Both the position numbers and the translations under genes were made by a program. The notes beneath the pieces were generated by a model. That model was not told the origin of the DNA and ran no database searches. It saw nothing but the letters and a program-made list of their open reading frames with translations. Below are positions 5,361-6,978 of a DNA stretch of 6,978 nt, in pieces. Position 1 is the stretch's first letter. Each line of letters starts with the position of its first letter. Origin of the DNA: Cytophagales bacterium (GTDB lineage Bacteria > Bacteroidota > Bacteroidia > Cytophagales > Cytophagaceae); assembly GCA_025360235.1 (NCBI GenBank), contig JANYCO010000641.1, forward strand, positions 1 through 6,978. Direction: 5' to 3'.

Positions 5361-6170
5361 TTATTTCTCCCAGGCTATATAAAGTCTGGGGTTCAAAAAT
5401 TTACTGTTATAGATCATATAGAAAATTATCTTCTGATCTGCCGCAGAAGCAATATCAGCGCCCCTAATCACAATAGTACCCGTTTTTATAAGAGGTGATT
5501 TTACCTGATCATAAATAGTGATAAGGCCATTCTTATGTTGTAAAATTAATTTGTAAGTACTGTCAACATTTCTGCTGCTAAGCACCACCATTCCATCATC
5601 CAGCGCTTTTACCGGTTTCGTTTTATTGGCCACAATTGTAACTCCGGTTATATTACCTCCCTGAACAACGTTACCTGTTTTACCGGAAACCGGTGCGAAA
5701 AAATAAAGTGGGGTAAATCCTTCTTTTGAATTGTAGGAAGGATCCGCAACTTCTTTTTCAAATTTCTTCCTGAATTCGTCCTCTTCCTTACTAACTTTGG
5801 CCTCTGGCGCATTTTCAATTTTCTGAACAGAAGTGTCCTTACGTTTTGTCTCCCCGCCTTCCAGCATCGTTTTGAAGCTTAGGATATATTGGTCCTGAAC
5901 TTCTGTTTCGTATTCTAAAGAATCCACTTTGGCAGCGAGTGTTACAAGCTGCTGATTTTCCCCGGAATTGCCTCCAAGGCCCAATAAATAAGCTCCCAGA
6001 AAATTAATCCCAGTTACCAAACCGTAGAAAAGTAATACGAGTACTGTAAGCACTACAAGAAGCCTTGCAAAATTGAACGAAAACGTCCATCTATCGGCAA
6101 AATTCTCCTCATTTCGGACAATTAACTGGTATTTATTCGTTAATCTTTCTGTCAGAGTTTTTCTCTGCAT
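5361..6170 (-). CDS. Membrane-anchored M23 (LytM)-fold protein lacking the zinc site
   Basis: The 269-residue protein has a basic cytoplasmic N-terminus (1-34), one long hydrophobic segment (about 35-65), a probable short coiled coil (70-103), a charged Lys/Glu-rich linker (104-150) and a C-terminal M23/LytM-like domain (157-265). The fold is recognised from FFAPVSGKTGNVVQGG, PVKALDDGMVV, LILQHKNGLITIYDQV, VIRGADIA and a final FYMIYNSKFLNPRLYI, which match the order of an M23 peptidase. The metal and catalytic positions appear replaced: HxGxD reads ITGVT (Ile174, Thr178), the YxH histidine reads Gln222, and the HLHFE motif reads KIIFY. It is therefore probably a non-enzymatic scaffold or activator in the periplasm, comparable to degenerate LytM factors. 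The next gene encodes a bactofilin, a known partner of M23 proteins in shape control. It diverges from the SprE-like gene. Confidence 0.85.
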   Translation of the reverse strand: MQRKTLTERLTNKYQLIVRNEENFADRWTFSFNFARLLVVLTVLVLLFYGLVTGINFLGAYLLGLGGNSGENQQLVTLAAKVDSLEYETEVQDQYILSFKTMLEGGETKRKDTSVQKIENAPEAKVSKEEDEFRKKFEKEVADPSYNSKEGFTPLYFFAPVSGKTGNVVQGGNITGVTIVANKTKPVKALDDGMVVLSSRNVDSTYKLILQHKNGLITIYDQVKSPLIKTGTIVIRGADIASAADQKIIFYMIYNSKFLNPRLYIAWEK

Positions 6171-6233
6171 GTATATGAGTATTTTTTATAATATTGCATT
6201 TTACTTAAATTGTTAAATAAAACAAAACCAAAT
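6171..6233. promoter_or_regulatory. Divergent promoter region between the M23-like gene and the SprE-like gene
   Basis: Sixty-three very A/T-rich bases separate the two oppositely directed starts (6170 minus, 6234 plus), so both promoters must lie here or reach into the coding regions. On the plus strand TAATATTG (6189-6196) is one mismatch from TAnnTTTG and would give a leader of about 30 nt for the lipoprotein gene. I see no good -33 partner for it and no clear minus-strand box. Confidence 0.4.
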
Positions 6234-6978
6234 TTGAAGATCAGGCACATAAATACCATTTATTTCACCCTTTTTGCGGGTATGGTGTTCTTATTAAATG
6301 CTTGTTCTCAGGAGAAAAACACTCTATTGAGCAAGGGTTGGCACAATCTTAACGCAAGGGACAACGCTTATTTTATAGCCAGAGAACGTACCAAAGAACT
6401 TGAAACCGATATTGACGCCAAAACCCAAAGCGATTACAATAAGGTTCTTTTCCCTGTCACCATAATTGATACCAATCAGACAAAAGCTTTTAAGGATAAA
6501 ACTGACGACATCGTTAAAAAAGCTTCTTTACCCATCACTCATCATAAAAATAGCGTGTATGTAGACAACAGTTACATCCTGGTTGGAAAGTCACGGATCC
6601 TTCGCGGAGAATGGAAACTGGCAGCAGAGACGTTCAAGTTTGTAAATGCGCAGGGAGAACCCAACGAGCGCCATGAAAGCCTGATCCAGCTAATGCGTCT
6701 TTTTATGTTGAAAAAAGATTTTCGTAGTGCCGGGTATGTGATGGATTACCTGGACAAACAACCTATAAAATCTAAAAGAAATATCCGGGATTTTGCCCTT
6801 ACCAAGGCTCAGTTCAACCGCTACCGCGAGGACTATGCCCCTATGATACCCGACATAGAGAAAGCAGTACCGCTGGTAACAGGTAAAAAAGAAAAGAAGG
6901 CCCGCTTGTATTTTATTTTAGGACAAATCTATCAACTACAAGGAGTCGATTCGATGGCGTATATAAATTATAGAAAAA
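6234..6978 (+). CDS. sprE: SprE/PorW-like TPR lipoprotein of gliding motility/type IX secretion (N-terminal part, truncated)
   Basis: The only plus-strand gene runs off the right edge after 248 codons. It has no early ATG. I chose the TTG at 6234 because it yields a perfect lipoprotein signal: basic MKIRH, a hydrophobic core, then the lipobox LNAC with Cys24 followed by SQEKN. Another TTG at 6210 would only add residues before this, and the ATG at 6282 would cut the signal to eight residues. After the lipidated Cys comes GWHNLNARDNAYFIARERTKELE, the early motif typical of SprE/PorW homologues, then helical TPR-like repeats (LVGKSRILRGEWKLAAETF, ESLIQLMRLFMLKKDFRSA, ARLYFILGQIYQLQG). SprE/PorW is an outer-membrane-associated lipoprotein required for T9SS secretion and gliding in Bacteroidota, usually about 800-1000 residues, so most is missing. 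Identification rests on remembered motifs and on the bactofilin/AtpZ neighbourhood; a generic TPR lipoprotein remains possible. Confidence 0.75.
   Translation, partial: MKIRHINTIYFTLFAGMVFLLNACSQEKNTLLSKGWHNLNARDNAYFIARERTKELETDIDAKTQSDYNKVLFPVTIIDTNQTKAFKDKTDDIVKKASLPITHHKNSVYVDNSYILVGKSRILRGEWKLAAETFKFVNAQGEPNERHESLIQLMRLFMLKKDFRSAGYVMDYLDKQPIKSKRNIRDFALTKAQFNRYREDYAPMIPDIEKAVPLVTGKKEKKARLYFILGQIYQLQGVDSMAYINYRK

Overview
The window reads as chromosomal DNA of a Bacteroidota bacterium, most likely of the Cytophagales type. It is AT-rich, and its intergenic regions are A/T-rich without clear Shine-Dalgarno boxes. One upstream region fits the Bacteroidota -33/-7 promoter pattern. The gene content also fits: a SprE/PorW-like TPR lipoprotein of the gliding/type IX secretion machinery, next to an M23-fold membrane protein, a bactofilin and AtpZ. 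I infer the lineage from protein character and gene order; I could not search a database.

Layout, left to right. Positions 1-279 (minus) hold the N-terminal 93 residues of a malate/L-lactate dehydrogenase-family NAD(P)H oxidoreductase that runs off the left edge. Positions 315-1274 (minus) encode a secreted, very lysine-rich protein with MORN/YwqK-like repeats. A 9-bp-stem hairpin (1280-1319) separates it from htpG (1365-3188, minus), the bacterial Hsp90. Upstream of htpG are a plausible promoter and then a compact double-hairpin element (about 3291-3340) that resembles a REP-type palindromic repeat. Next come a small alpha/beta hydrolase (3353-4000, minus) and a GNAT acetyltransferase resembling spermidine/thialysine N-acetyltransferases (4029-4502, minus), 28 bp apart and possibly co-transcribed.

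The right part is an envelope locus. An M23-fold membrane protein that has lost its metal ligands (5361-6170), a bactofilin (4835-5251) and AtpZ (4648-4875) run on the minus strand in that transcription order. The AtpZ frame overlaps the end of the bactofilin gene by 41 nt if its TTG start is used. Diverging from the M23-like gene across about 63 bp is a truncated plus-strand lipoprotein gene (6234 to the right edge). It starts at TTG, has a clear lipobox, and looks like SprE/PorW.

How they may work together (inference): bactofilins polymerise at the membrane and are often encoded with M23 proteins in cell-shape modules. Here the M23 partner has no visible zinc site, so it is more likely a scaffold or regulator than a hydrolase. 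Its divergent pairing with a T9SS/gliding lipoprotein suggests an envelope-assembly neighbourhood. AtpZ normally accompanies F1Fo ATP synthase genes, but no atp genes follow it here before the window reaches unrelated genes. I see no clear mobile-element gene, CRISPR array, tRNA or rRNA. Most of the window is ordinary core-genome material; the degenerate peptidase, the palindromic element and the bactofilin/atpZ overlap are the parts most worth a second look.
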